This document shows, piece after piece, positions 1-5,566 of a stretch of 6,938 nt of DNA. Position 1 is the stretch's first letter; each line of letters opens with the position of its first letter. The position numbers were made by a program, and so were the translations under genes. The DNA comes from Bacilli bacterium (GTDB taxonomy: Bacteria > Bacillota_I > Bacilli_A > RF39 > UBA660). The notes below the pieces were generated by a model that had not been told where the DNA came from, made no database searches, and saw only the letters and a program-made list of their open reading frames with translations. The DNA lies in NCBI GenBank assembly GCA_028708945.1, contig JAQVXV010000032.1, positions 1 to 6,938 of the forward strand, given 5' to 3'.

Positions 1-645
1 GATTTTGTTATTGAAAGAAATTTAAAGATGAAAAACATAAATGATTTAAGAGTCAATGTTGGTTTTGTATTTCAATTTCCAGAAGAACAAATCTTTAATA
101 AAACAGTTAAAAAAGAAATAGTTTTTGGTATGAAATATTTTAATTACAAAAAAGGTTCTGAAGATGAAAGAGCTACTATGGCTTTGAAGATGGTTGGATT
201 AGATGAAAGTTATTTAAAAAGGGATCCATTTACATTAAGTGGTGGCGAAATGCGTCGTGTTGCAATTGCCTCTATCTTAGCGTTTAATCCCAAAGTCATC
301 ATTTTTGATGAGCCAACTGTTGGACTTGATAGTTTAGCAAAGAAAAATTTAATCAGATTAATAAAAATGCTAAAAAATAAATACAAAAAAACAATAATAA
401 TAATCACCCATGATTCTGATATGGCATATGAAATAAGTGATTATGTGTATATTTTACAAAGTGGTGAAATTGTTATTGAAGGCGATAAATACAAAGTTTT
501 TAACCATAAATTAATTGAAGAGTATGGAATAAAGTTACCTAGAATAATAGAATTTACCAAAAAAGCGAGAAAAAAGGGAATTAAATTGATGCAAAGAGAT
601 GACATAAATGATTTAATAAAGGATGTGTATCGTAATGTTAAATAA
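1..645 (+). CDS. ecfA2: Energy-coupling factor transporter ATPase EcfA2 (3' part, start outside window)
   Basis: Cytoplasmic ATPase of an ECF-type vitamin or micronutrient importer. With EcfA1 it hydrolyses ATP and drives the membrane subunit EcfT, which serves interchangeable substrate-binding S components. The frame is open from base 1, so the gene is cut by the window edge. 214 residues are visible, against roughly 280-290 for the family, and the Walker A loop is missing because it lies upstream. Visible residues (numbered from base 1) show the Q-loop VFQFPEEQ (Q25), the ABC signature LSGGE at 79-83, Walker B VIIFDE at 99-104, the D-loop GLD and the switch His in ITHD (H137). SGGEMRRVAIA together with DEPTVGLD is typical of EcfA2; EcfA1 usually has SGGQKQRVAIA and DEATSMLD. 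The Met codon at 28 is internal to the domain and is not the start. The last 11 bases overlap ecfT, and ecfA1 is expected immediately upstream. Function is confident; substrate cannot be inferred. Confidence 0.93.
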   Translation, partial: DFVIERNLKMKNINDLRVNVGFVFQFPEEQIFNKTVKKEIVFGMKYFNYKKGSEDERATMALKMVGLDESYLKRDPFTLSGGEMRRVAIASILAFNPKVIIFDEPTVGLDSLAKKNLIRLIKMLKNKYKKTIIIITHDSDMAYEISDYVYILQSGEIVIEGDKYKVFNHKLIEEYGIKLPRIIEFTKKARKKGIKLMQRDDINDLIKDVYRNVK

Positions 646-1390
646 TGTTGCCATTGGAAGATACTATTCAATTAATTCACCTGTGCATAGTTTAAATCCA
701 ATTATTAAGATAATTGGTACTTTGTTATTTATAATATCAGTATTCTTTGCTAATACATTGACTAGTAATTTAGGATTGTTTTTTATGGTTACTTTTATGG
801 CTGTTTTATCTAAGGTACCATCTTCAGTATATTTTAAAACTTTAAAATCATTAAGAGGCCTTTTAATAGCACTCTTCATCATAAATATAATTATGGGTGT
901 CGGTATTAAAGAAACCGCAATAATTGCAGTAAGGTTAATTTTTATAGTTATTTATACTTCAATGCTAACATTAACTACTTCGCCTACAGAAATTACTTAT
1001 GGACTTGAAAAGGTATTTTCACCATTAAAAATAATAAAAATACCAGTAAATAAAATGGCTTTATCTTTAAGTTTAGCAATAAGATTTATTCCGACGATTC
1101 TAGATCAAGCTGATAAAATTTTAAAATCACAAGCAAGTAGAGGAATAGATTATAATAATTCAAAAATAAAAGGAAAATTTATGGCTTTAAATGCTATGTT
1201 ATATCCCATGTTTAGTTTAAGTATTAAAAGGGCAGATGATTTAGCAGATGCTATGGAAGTGAGATTATTTAGTATCAACAGTAAAAGAACAAATTATCGA
1301 ATTAATAAAATTAAAATTTTTGATATATTGGTACTTCTTTTACATATAGGAATAATATTTCTTGCAATCTCGAAAGGAGTAATAATATGA
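635..1390 (+). CDS. ecfT: Energy-coupling factor transporter transmembrane protein EcfT
   Basis: Membrane scaffold of the ECF transporter. Its cytoplasmic coupling helices transmit ATP hydrolysis by EcfA1/EcfA2 to the S component. I chose ATG 635 over the in-frame ATG at 623: it gives the family's usual N terminus (MLNN, then a GRYY segment and the HSLNP motif) and places AAAGGA at 618-623, 11 nt upstream. This makes 251 residues, close to the usual 265. Hydrophobic segments lie near residues 25-40, 45-58, 76-90, 95-113 and 228-246. The two coupling motifs are recognisable but not canonical: SRG at 168-170 (in QASRGID) and VRL at 209-211 (in AMEVRLFS), where Ala-Arg-Gly-like triplets are usual. 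It overlaps ecfA2 by 11 nt and truA by 4 nt (ATGA), which indicates translational coupling in one operon. The assignment rests on motifs and context and is strong. Confidence 0.93.
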   Translation: MLNNVAIGRYYSINSPVHSLNPIIKIIGTLLFIISVFFANTLTSNLGLFFMVTFMAVLSKVPSSVYFKTLKSLRGLLIALFIINIIMGVGIKETAIIAVRLIFIVIYTSMLTLTTSPTEITYGLEKVFSPLKIIKIPVNKMALSLSLAIRFIPTILDQADKILKSQASRGIDYNNSKIKGKFMALNAMLYPMFSLSIKRADDLADAMEVRLFSINSKRTNYRINKIKIFDILVLLLHIGIIFLAISKGVII

Positions 1391-2130
1391 GATTTTTTAT
1401 AACATTTAGCTACGATGGATCTAAATATAAAGGTTATCAAAAACAACCGAAAGTTAAGACAATCCAAAGCGAGATTGAAAAAGTATTAAAAACAATCAAC
1501 AATGATGAAAAAGTGGATATTTCAGCATCCGGAAGAACTGATGCAAAAGTACATGCATTAAATCAAAAAGCTCATTTTGATATGGACATTGATATTAGTG
1601 AAGAAAAATTAAAAAATGCCTTAAATAGCTTATTGCCAGATGACATATATGTTAAAAATGTTGAAGAGGTAAGTGATGTTTTTCATGCACGTTTTAATGT
1701 AAGGGCAAAAGAATACATCTATAAAATAAATATGGGAGAATATGATCCGATTGAAAAGAATTATGTTTATCAATATAATAAAAAACTAGATGTTGTGGCT
1801 ATCGAAAGAGCGCTTAAATATCTAGAAGGAACACATGATTTCAAATCTTTCACTAAATCTAATGACGAAACAGATGATTTTGTAAGGACAATTGTTCAAA
1901 CAAAATTAATAAGAGATGTAAAAAGCGTTAACAAAATAACCTTAAGTTTTTTGGGAACAGGTTTTTTAAGATATATGGTAAGAAATATTGTTGGAACTCT
2001 TATTCAAATTGGTGAAGGAAAAATTAAAAGTGAAGAAATTATAGATATAATAAATGCAAAAGATCGAAGAAAAGCAGGAATTACAGCTAATCCGGAAGGA
2101 CTTTATCTAAAAGATGTATTTTATTTTTAG
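1387..2130 (+). CDS. truA: tRNA pseudouridine(38-40) synthase TruA
   Basis: Isomerises uridines 38-40 in the anticodon stem-loop of many tRNAs to pseudouridine, in the cytoplasm. The 247-residue length is normal for the family. Visible landmarks are YDGSKYKGYQKQP at 9-21, the catalytic loop SGRTDAKVHALNQ with nucleophile Asp52, HARF followed by RAKEYIYKI near 100-114, GTHDFKSF at 148-155, FLRYMVRNIVG at 193-203, and the C-terminal AGITANPEGLYLKDV. AAAGGAGT at 1373-1380 lies 6 nt before the ATG, and the start codon overlaps the ecfT stop as ATGA, so the start is well fixed. The position after ecfT and before rplM is the common Bacilli order. One oddity is Lys54, where GRTDxGVHA families have Gly. 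I see no rho-independent terminator after the TAG stop, so some read-through into rplM is possible. Confidence 0.97.
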   Translation: MRFFITFSYDGSKYKGYQKQPKVKTIQSEIEKVLKTINNDEKVDISASGRTDAKVHALNQKAHFDMDIDISEEKLKNALNSLLPDDIYVKNVEEVSDVFHARFNVRAKEYIYKINMGEYDPIEKNYVYQYNKKLDVVAIERALKYLEGTHDFKSFTKSNDETDDFVRTIVQTKLIRDVKSVNKITLSFLGTGFLRYMVRNIVGTLIQIGEGKIKSEEIIDIINAKDRRKAGITANPEGLYLKDVFYF

Positions 2131-2134
2131 TAAA

Positions 2135-2147
2135 TATGTAATACATA
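2135..2147. other. 13-bp palindrome in the truA-rplM gap
   Basis: TATGTA, one central A, then TACATA form a perfect odd-length palindrome just after truA. There is no run of T behind it, so it is not a rho-independent terminator. It lies about 43 bp upstream of the rplM -35 box, where an operator is conceivable, but in DNA this AT-rich a palindrome of this size can arise by chance. I assign no function. Confidence 0.25.
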
Positions 2148-2189
2148 ACAAACAATAGACATAAATTACTAGAAAAGGCATATAAATCA

Positions 2190-2218
2190 TTGACAAATGT
2201 GTTAATTTTTAGTAAAAT
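2190..2218 (+). promoter_or_regulatory. Promoter of the rplM-rpsI operon (sigma-A type)
   Basis: A perfect -35 box TTGACA (2190-2195) is followed by a 17-nt spacer and a 5-of-6 -10 box TAAAAT (2213-2218). This is the best consensus promoter in the window, as expected for a ribosomal protein operon. The predicted transcription start is about 2225, leaving a leader of about 71 nt before rplM. Confidence 0.88.
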
Positions 2219-2224
2219 TTAATC

Positions 2225-2295
2225 TGGTACATTTATAAATCCCCAACAAGCAGATTCTGGGAAGATTTGCTTAATTATTAAAGGAAGGGAAAAAT
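2225..2295 (+). promoter_or_regulatory. Putative L13-type ribosomal protein leader (5' UTR of rplM)
   Basis: The untranslated leader contains a hairpin in which AAGCAGAT (2248-2255) pairs with ATTTGCTT (2265-2272) as 8 bp including one G-U, closing a 9-nt loop. The loop holds GGGA (2259-2262), which could pair with the upstream TCCC (2240-2243) as a pseudoknot. The same TCCC could instead pair with GGGA at 2287-2290 at the ribosome binding site, so the two states exclude each other. Low-GC Gram-positive bacteria are known to carry an autoregulatory L13 leader in front of rplM-rpsI, and position and size fit. I could not compare it with the Rfam covariance model, so identity with that family and the switching scheme are inference. 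The binding site AAAGGAAGGG lies at 2280-2289. Confidence 0.55.
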
Positions 2296-2730
2296 ATGAA
2301 AAATAGTTTTATGCAACGTAAAGAAGATGTAGTACGTAACTGGATCATTTTAGATGCTAGTGAAACTACATTAGGACGTGTAGCAACAAAGGCTGCAAGT
2401 TTGTTAAGAGGCAAGAATAAAGCAACATATACACCTCATATCGATGGTGGAGATTTTGTTATTATTCTAAATGCTTCTAAAGTTAATCTAACAGGTGATA
2501 AATTAGATAAGAAAATTTATTATAATCACAGTTTACACACTGGAGGATTAAGAGAAAGAACAGCAAGAACAATGAAAGAAAATTATCCGATAGAAATGGT
2601 TGAAAGAGCAGTAAAAGGTATGCTTCCTAACGGAAGACTAGGAAGACAAATGTATAAAAAATTATTTGTCTATGCTGGTGAGGAACATCCACATCAAGCA
2701 CAAAAACCAACTAAGATGGAAATAAACTAG
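2296..2730 (+). CDS. rplM: 50S ribosomal protein L13
   Basis: Structural protein of the large ribosomal subunit, binding 23S rRNA early in assembly. In Firmicutes it is also the presumed ligand of its own mRNA leader. The 144 residues match the family length of about 142-145. Diagnostic stretches are [18 protein letters not shown] at 25-42, [17 protein letters not shown] at 44-60, [17 protein letters not shown], and the signature region [18 protein letters not shown] at 107-123 followed by [13 protein letters not shown] 2296 is preferred over the Met codon at 2311 because AAAGGAAGGG ends 6 nt before it and the N terminus aligns with the family from there. It is the first gene of the rplM-rpsI operon and ends in TAG, which overlaps the rpsI ribosome binding site. 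Confidence 0.98.
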   Translation: MKNSFMQRKEDVVRNWIILDASETTLGRVATKAASLLRGKNKATYTPHIDGGDFVIILNASKVNLTGDKLDKKIYYNHSLHTGGLRERTARTMKENYPIEMVERAVKGMLPNGRLGRQMYKKLFVYAGEEHPHQAQKPTKMEIN

Positions 2731-2740
2731 GAGGGTTTGA

Positions 2741-3154
2741 ATGGCAAAAAAAATATATATTGGAACAGGGCGTAGAAAAAGCTCTGTAGCACAAGTAAGA
2801 ATGGTTTCTGGAAAAGGAAAAATCACAGTTAATGGAAAAGATGTAAGAGAATTTTTCCCATATGAAACAAATGTAATGGATTTAATGCAACCATTAGTAG
2901 CAACTAATAATGCCGAATCTTTTGATATCGATGTTAAAGTTACAGGTGGTGGTTTTACAGGTCAAACTGGAGCAATTCGTTTAGGTATTACAAGAGCTTT
3001 ATTAGAATATGATATTGCAAACGTAGACAACGAAGACAGTTACAGAAAAGTATTAAAAGCAGGCGGATTTATTACAAGAGATTCTCGTATGAAAGAACGT
3101 AAAAAACCAGGACTTAAAGCTGCTAGACGTGCGCCTCAATTTTCGAAAAGATAA
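2741..3154 (+). CDS. rpsI: 30S ribosomal protein S9
   Basis: Small-subunit protein of the ribosome head whose C-terminal tail reaches the P-site tRNA. The 137 residues are slightly longer than the common 130. The S9 signature [20 protein letters not shown] occupies 69-88. The N terminus [15 protein letters not shown] and the basic C terminus [17 protein letters not shown] are hallmark, and the terminal SKR is intact. The ribosome binding site AGGAGGG (2729-2735) overlaps the rplM stop codon and lies 5 nt before the ATG, indicating coupled translation with L13. It is the last gene of the operon, followed directly by an intrinsic terminator. Confidence 0.98.
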   Translation: MAKKIYIGTGRRKSSVAQVRMVSGKGKITVNGKDVREFFPYETNVMDLMQPLVATNNAESFDIDVKVTGGGFTGQTGAIRLGITRALLEYDIANVDNEDSYRKVLKAGGFITRDSRMKERKKPGLKAARRAPQFSKR

Positions 3155-3161
3155 TTTTTAT

Positions 3162-3185
3162 ACCAAGATTTATTCTTGGTTTTTT
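3162..3185 (+). terminator. Intrinsic terminator of rplM-rpsI
   Basis: ACCAAGA (3162-3168) and TCTTGGT (3174-3180) form a perfect 7-bp stem around a 5-nt loop, followed by a run of six T (3180-3185). It starts 7 nt after the rpsI stop and only 5 nt separate its T-run from the next -35 box. Confidence 0.9.
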
Positions 3186-3190
3186 CTTGC

Positions 3191-3219
3191 TTGTAAATAA
3201 GTGTTAAATAATATATAAT
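3191..3219 (+). promoter_or_regulatory. Promoter of ldh
   Basis: TTGTAA (3191-3196), a 17-nt spacer and a perfect TATAAT (3214-3219). The predicted start of transcription is about 3226, only some 9 nt before the ldh ATG. The Shine-Dalgarno-like GGTGAT (3226-3231) would then sit at the very 5' end of the mRNA. Confidence 0.8.
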
Positions 3220-3234
3220 TGTTTTGGTGATGAT

Positions 3235-4143
3235 ATGAATAAAGTAGTGATAATTGGTTGCGGTAATGTTGGAATGAGTTATGCTTATGCTTTACTTAAT
3301 CAAAGAACTAGCGTTCATGAATTAGTACTTATCGATTTAAATAAGGAAAGAATCGAAGGAGAAGCGATGGATTTAAACCATTGTCTTCCTTTTGGACCCA
3401 GCAAAATAAACATTAAGGTTGGGAATTATGATGATTGTCATGATGCTAAAATTATTTGTATAGCAGCAGGAGCTAATCAAGATAAAGGCGAAACTAGAAT
3501 GGATTTAATTCATAAGAATGCTAAAATATTTAAATCAATTGTAACAGAAGTAATGAAAAGTGGATTTAATGGAATCTTTTTAATAGCAACTAATCCTGTT
3601 GATGTAATGACATATTTAACTTGGAAGTATTCAAATTTGGATACATCTAAAATAATGGGAACAGGAACAGTATTAGATACAGCGCGTTTAAGATATATAA
3701 TTGGACAAAAATTAGACATAAATCCTAAAAACATTCATGCCTATGTAATGGGCGAACATGGTGATACAGAATTTGTACCATGGTCGAGTGCAACGGTAGG
3801 AATAGAAAAAATAGATAAATTTATAGATGAAAAAGAATTAGAAAAAATATATGTTGATGTAAGAGATGCAGCATATCATATAATTAATAAAAAAGGAGCT
3901 ACTTGCTATGGAATAGGAATGTGTTTAGTTAGAATAACGAATGCTATTCTAGGAGATGAAAATACTATTTTAACGGTGTCATCTTATGATCACACAAATG
4001 ATATATTTATAGGTGGTCCAACTATTATTAACAATCAAGGAGTAAAGACTCGCCATTATTTAACTTTAAATGACTTAGAAAAAAACAAAATGATTAATTC
4101 AATAAATATAGTAAAAGAAGCAATTAGTAAAGTAGATATGTAA
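3235..4143 (+). CDS. ldh: L-lactate dehydrogenase (NAD-dependent, probably fructose-1,6-bisphosphate regulated)
   Basis: Reduces pyruvate to L-lactate while oxidising NADH in the cytoplasm, closing the redox balance of fermentation. The Rossmann motif GCGNVG is at 8-13, and the acidic residue after strand 2 (LIDLN, Asp34) indicates NAD over NADP. Substrate specificity is lactate rather than malate: the position where malate dehydrogenases carry Arg is Gln82 (in ANQDKGETR). The active site is complete, with Arg88, Asn120, Asp148, Arg151, His175 (GEHGDTEF) and Thr223. By alignment to Bacillus LDH numbering, Arg153 and His168 correspond to Arg173 and His188, the effector-site pair of allosteric LDHs, so FBP activation is likely; this is inference. 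The 302 residues are somewhat short of the usual 310-320, mainly because the N-terminal extension is missing. GGTGAT lies 3 nt before the ATG. It has its own promoter and I find no terminator after it. Confidence 0.95.
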   Translation: MNKVVIIGCGNVGMSYAYALLNQRTSVHELVLIDLNKERIEGEAMDLNHCLPFGPSKINIKVGNYDDCHDAKIICIAAGANQDKGETRMDLIHKNAKIFKSIVTEVMKSGFNGIFLIATNPVDVMTYLTWKYSNLDTSKIMGTGTVLDTARLRYIIGQKLDINPKNIHAYVMGEHGDTEFVPWSSATVGIEKIDKFIDEKELEKIYVDVRDAAYHIINKKGATCYGIGMCLVRITNAILGDENTILTVSSYDHTNDIFIGGPTIINNQGVKTRHYLTLNDLEKNKMINSINIVKEAISKVDM

Positions 4144-4171
4144 ATAATAATAAAAGATTATTTAATAAATA

Positions 4172-4180
4172 TGTTACTAT
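4172..4180 (+). promoter_or_regulatory. Possible extended -10 promoter before the CofE-like gene
   Basis: TG, one base, then TACTAT gives an extended -10 arrangement without a recognisable -35 box. An overlapping TATATT (4178-4183) is a 5-of-6 -10 match, also without a -35. The 65-nt gap after ldh has no terminator hairpin, so the next gene may be read from the ldh promoter, this weak site, or both. Confidence 0.3.
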
Positions 4181-4208
4181 ATTGATTTGAAATACTTAAG
4201 GAGAATTT

Positions 4209-5393
4209 ATGAGAAGTGTAGGTACAGTAGTTAGAGGAATCAGAACACCAATAATTAAAGAAAAAGATAATTTAAGTGAAATTGTTATCGATTCTTTAAT
4301 GCAAGCAAAAGAAAGTGAAAATTTTGAATTTAGGGATAAAGATATTGTAGCAATTACAGAAGCAGTTGTTGGTATTTCAGAAGGTAACTATGCAACAGTT
4401 GATAACATTGCTAAAGATATAACATCTAAATTTCCAAACAAAAAAATAGGTGTTGTTTTCCCAATCTTAAGTCGTAATCGTTTTTCTTTAATATTAAAAG
4501 GAATTGCACGCGGTGCTGATAAAATAGTTATGTTACTTAGTTTTCCTGCTGATGAAGTGGGAAATGGAATATTGGATGAAGATAAATTAGATAGTTTAAA
4601 AATAGGCTTAGATAATGTAATTACAGAAGAACAATATAATTTAAATTTTAAAGACTTTATTCATCCTTTTACAGGCATAAATATGGTTGATTTTTATAGA
4701 GATTTAGTGCATAGTGAAAATTGTGAAATTGAATTTGTTTTTGCTAATAATCCTAAAGAAATATTAAATTATACTAAAGAAATATTAGTTTGTGATATTC
4801 ATACAAGAGTAAAAACCAAAAACAGTCTAAAATATAATGATGTTACTATTTATGGTTTAGATGATATTTTAACAGAATCAATAGAGGGAAGTGGATTTAA
4901 TCCTATTTATGGATTATTAGGATCTAATAAATCAACTGAAGAAAGGCTCAAATTATTTCCCAAGGATGGTGCTAATTTAGTAAAAGATATTCAAACTAAA
5001 CTAAAAGAAAAAACTGGTAAAGATATTGAGGTAATGGTTTATGGTGATGGTGCTTTTAAAGATCCTATTGGTAAAATATGGGAGCTAGCAGACCCTGTAG
5101 TGTCTCCTTTCTATACTGATGGATTAGATGGTACACCAAATGAAATAAAGTTAAAATATGTTTCAGATAATAAATTTGCAGATTTAAAAGGTGAAGAATT
5201 AAAAGAAGCTATAAAAAATGAAATAAAAAACAAAAACAGTAATTTAAAAGGTCATATGGTGACACAAGGAACCACTCCAAGAAGAATAACTGATTTAGTT
5301 GGTTCTTTAGCAGATCTTACTAGTGGTAGTGGTGATAAAGGGACCCCGGTTGTTTATATCCAAGGTTATTTTGATAATTTAGCAAACGAATAG
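4209..5393 (+). CDS. CofE-like gamma-glutamyl ligase family protein (coenzyme F420-0:L-glutamate ligase superfamily), substrate unknown
   Basis: In archaea and actinobacteria CofE/FbiB adds gamma-linked glutamate to F420-0 using GTP. This 394-residue protein resembles that family at both ends. The N-terminal VGTVVRGIRTPII leads to a DKDIVAITEAVVGISEGNY segment (43-61) that matches the family's DGDIVVVTxKVVSKAEGR pattern. The C-terminal TDLVGSLADLTSGSGDKG (361-378) followed by TPVVYIQG matches the DEIASAAELV..G.PVVIIRG block that carries a metal ligand (Asp362 here). Between them lie YGDGAFKDP (278-286) and DPVVSPFYTDG (295-305). It is much longer than archaeal CofE (about 250), with an insertion across the middle, like the long Firmicutes members I remember. 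AAGGAG (4198-4203) is 5 nt before the ATG. No F420 genes are visible. A role on another gamma-glutamyl acceptor, such as folate, is possible but unproven. The family call is fairly firm; the function is open. Confidence 0.78.
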   Translation: MRSVGTVVRGIRTPIIKEKDNLSEIVIDSLMQAKESENFEFRDKDIVAITEAVVGISEGNYATVDNIAKDITSKFPNKKIGVVFPILSRNRFSLILKGIARGADKIVMLLSFPADEVGNGILDEDKLDSLKIGLDNVITEEQYNLNFKDFIHPFTGINMVDFYRDLVHSENCEIEFVFANNPKEILNYTKEILVCDIHTRVKTKNSLKYNDVTIYGLDDILTESIEGSGFNPIYGLLGSNKSTEERLKLFPKDGANLVKDIQTKLKEKTGKDIEVMVYGDGAFKDPIGKIWELADPVVSPFYTDGLDGTPNEIKLKYVSDNKFADLKGEELKEAIKNEIKNKNSNLKGHMVTQGTTPRRITDLVGSLADLTSGSGDKGTPVVYIQGYFDNLANE

Positions 5394-5459
5394 TAATTAA
5401 AGTAGTTAACTATAAAAATTAAACAAGTGGTGTAGAAGTAGTTGGTACAAATTGAACAA

Positions 5460-5490
5460 CAACGGCTAATGTATGGCAATTGGCTAGTTG
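5460..5490 (+). other. Bulged 11-bp RNA hairpin between the CofE-like gene and its terminator
   Basis: CAACGGCTAAT (5460-5470) pairs with ATTGGCT (5479-5485) and, after a bulged A at 5486, with GTTG (5487-5490). This gives 11 bp with two G-U pairs and an 8-nt loop GTATGGCA (5471-5478). The next base begins the terminator stem, so the two helices could stack. Upstream, GTTG (5441-5444) could compete for CAAC (5457-5460 or 5460-5463), the base of this stem. A possible -10 box TATAAA at 5411-5416 has no -35, so I cannot tell whether this is a 3' UTR element, an attenuator or an independent small RNA ending at 5511. It matches no riboswitch class I recognise. Confidence 0.5.
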
Positions 5491-5511
5491 AAGTGTCGTT
5501 GACACTTTTTT
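5491..5511 (+). terminator. Intrinsic terminator after the CofE-like gene
   Basis: AAGTGTC (5491-5497) and GACACTT (5501-5507) form a perfect 7-bp stem closing a GTT triloop, with six consecutive T at 5506-5511. It lies about 100 nt after the preceding stop codon and ends 2 nt before the next -35 box. Confidence 0.9.
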
Positions 5512-5513
5512 GT

Positions 5514-5542
5514 TTGTAAAAAATTAATAAACAAGGTATAAT
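5514..5542 (+). promoter_or_regulatory. Promoter of the DUF1538 gene
   Basis: TTGTAA (5514-5519), a 17-nt spacer and a perfect TATAAT (5537-5542), the same two hexamers and spacing as the ldh promoter. The predicted start is about 5549, leaving an 18-nt leader that contains the ribosome binding site AAGGTGA (5556-5562). Confidence 0.82.
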
Positions 5543-5566
5543 TATAAAGTAGAGTAAGGTGAAAAA

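Noticed and set aside
623..634. Upstream ATG at 623 as the start of ecfT.
   Set aside because: It would add four residues that the family lacks and would lie on top of the ribosome binding site AAAGGA (618-623).
1387..1402. Mycoplasma-type code with TGA as Trp.
   Set aside because: All observed Trp codons are TGG, there are no in-frame TGA codons, and TGA ends ecfT in a classical ATGA overlap.
2221..2256. Perfect 6-bp pairing of AATCTG (2221-2226) with CAGATT (2251-2256), which would compete with the rplM leader hairpin as a switch.
   Set aside because: The predicted transcription start near 2225 leaves most of the 5' strand untranscribed, so the pairing should not exist in the mRNA.
5425..5511. 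T-box riboswitch suggested by GTTGGTAC before a terminator.
   Set aside because: The T-box core (UGGNACC) is incomplete, no specifier stem-loop fits in about 100 nt, and the downstream gene has its own promoter after the terminator.
5469..5519. Short reading frame of 16 codons running through the hairpin loop and terminator, resembling a leader peptide.
   Set aside because: It has no ribosome binding site, its codons are dictated by the hairpins, and it ends beyond the terminator T-run.
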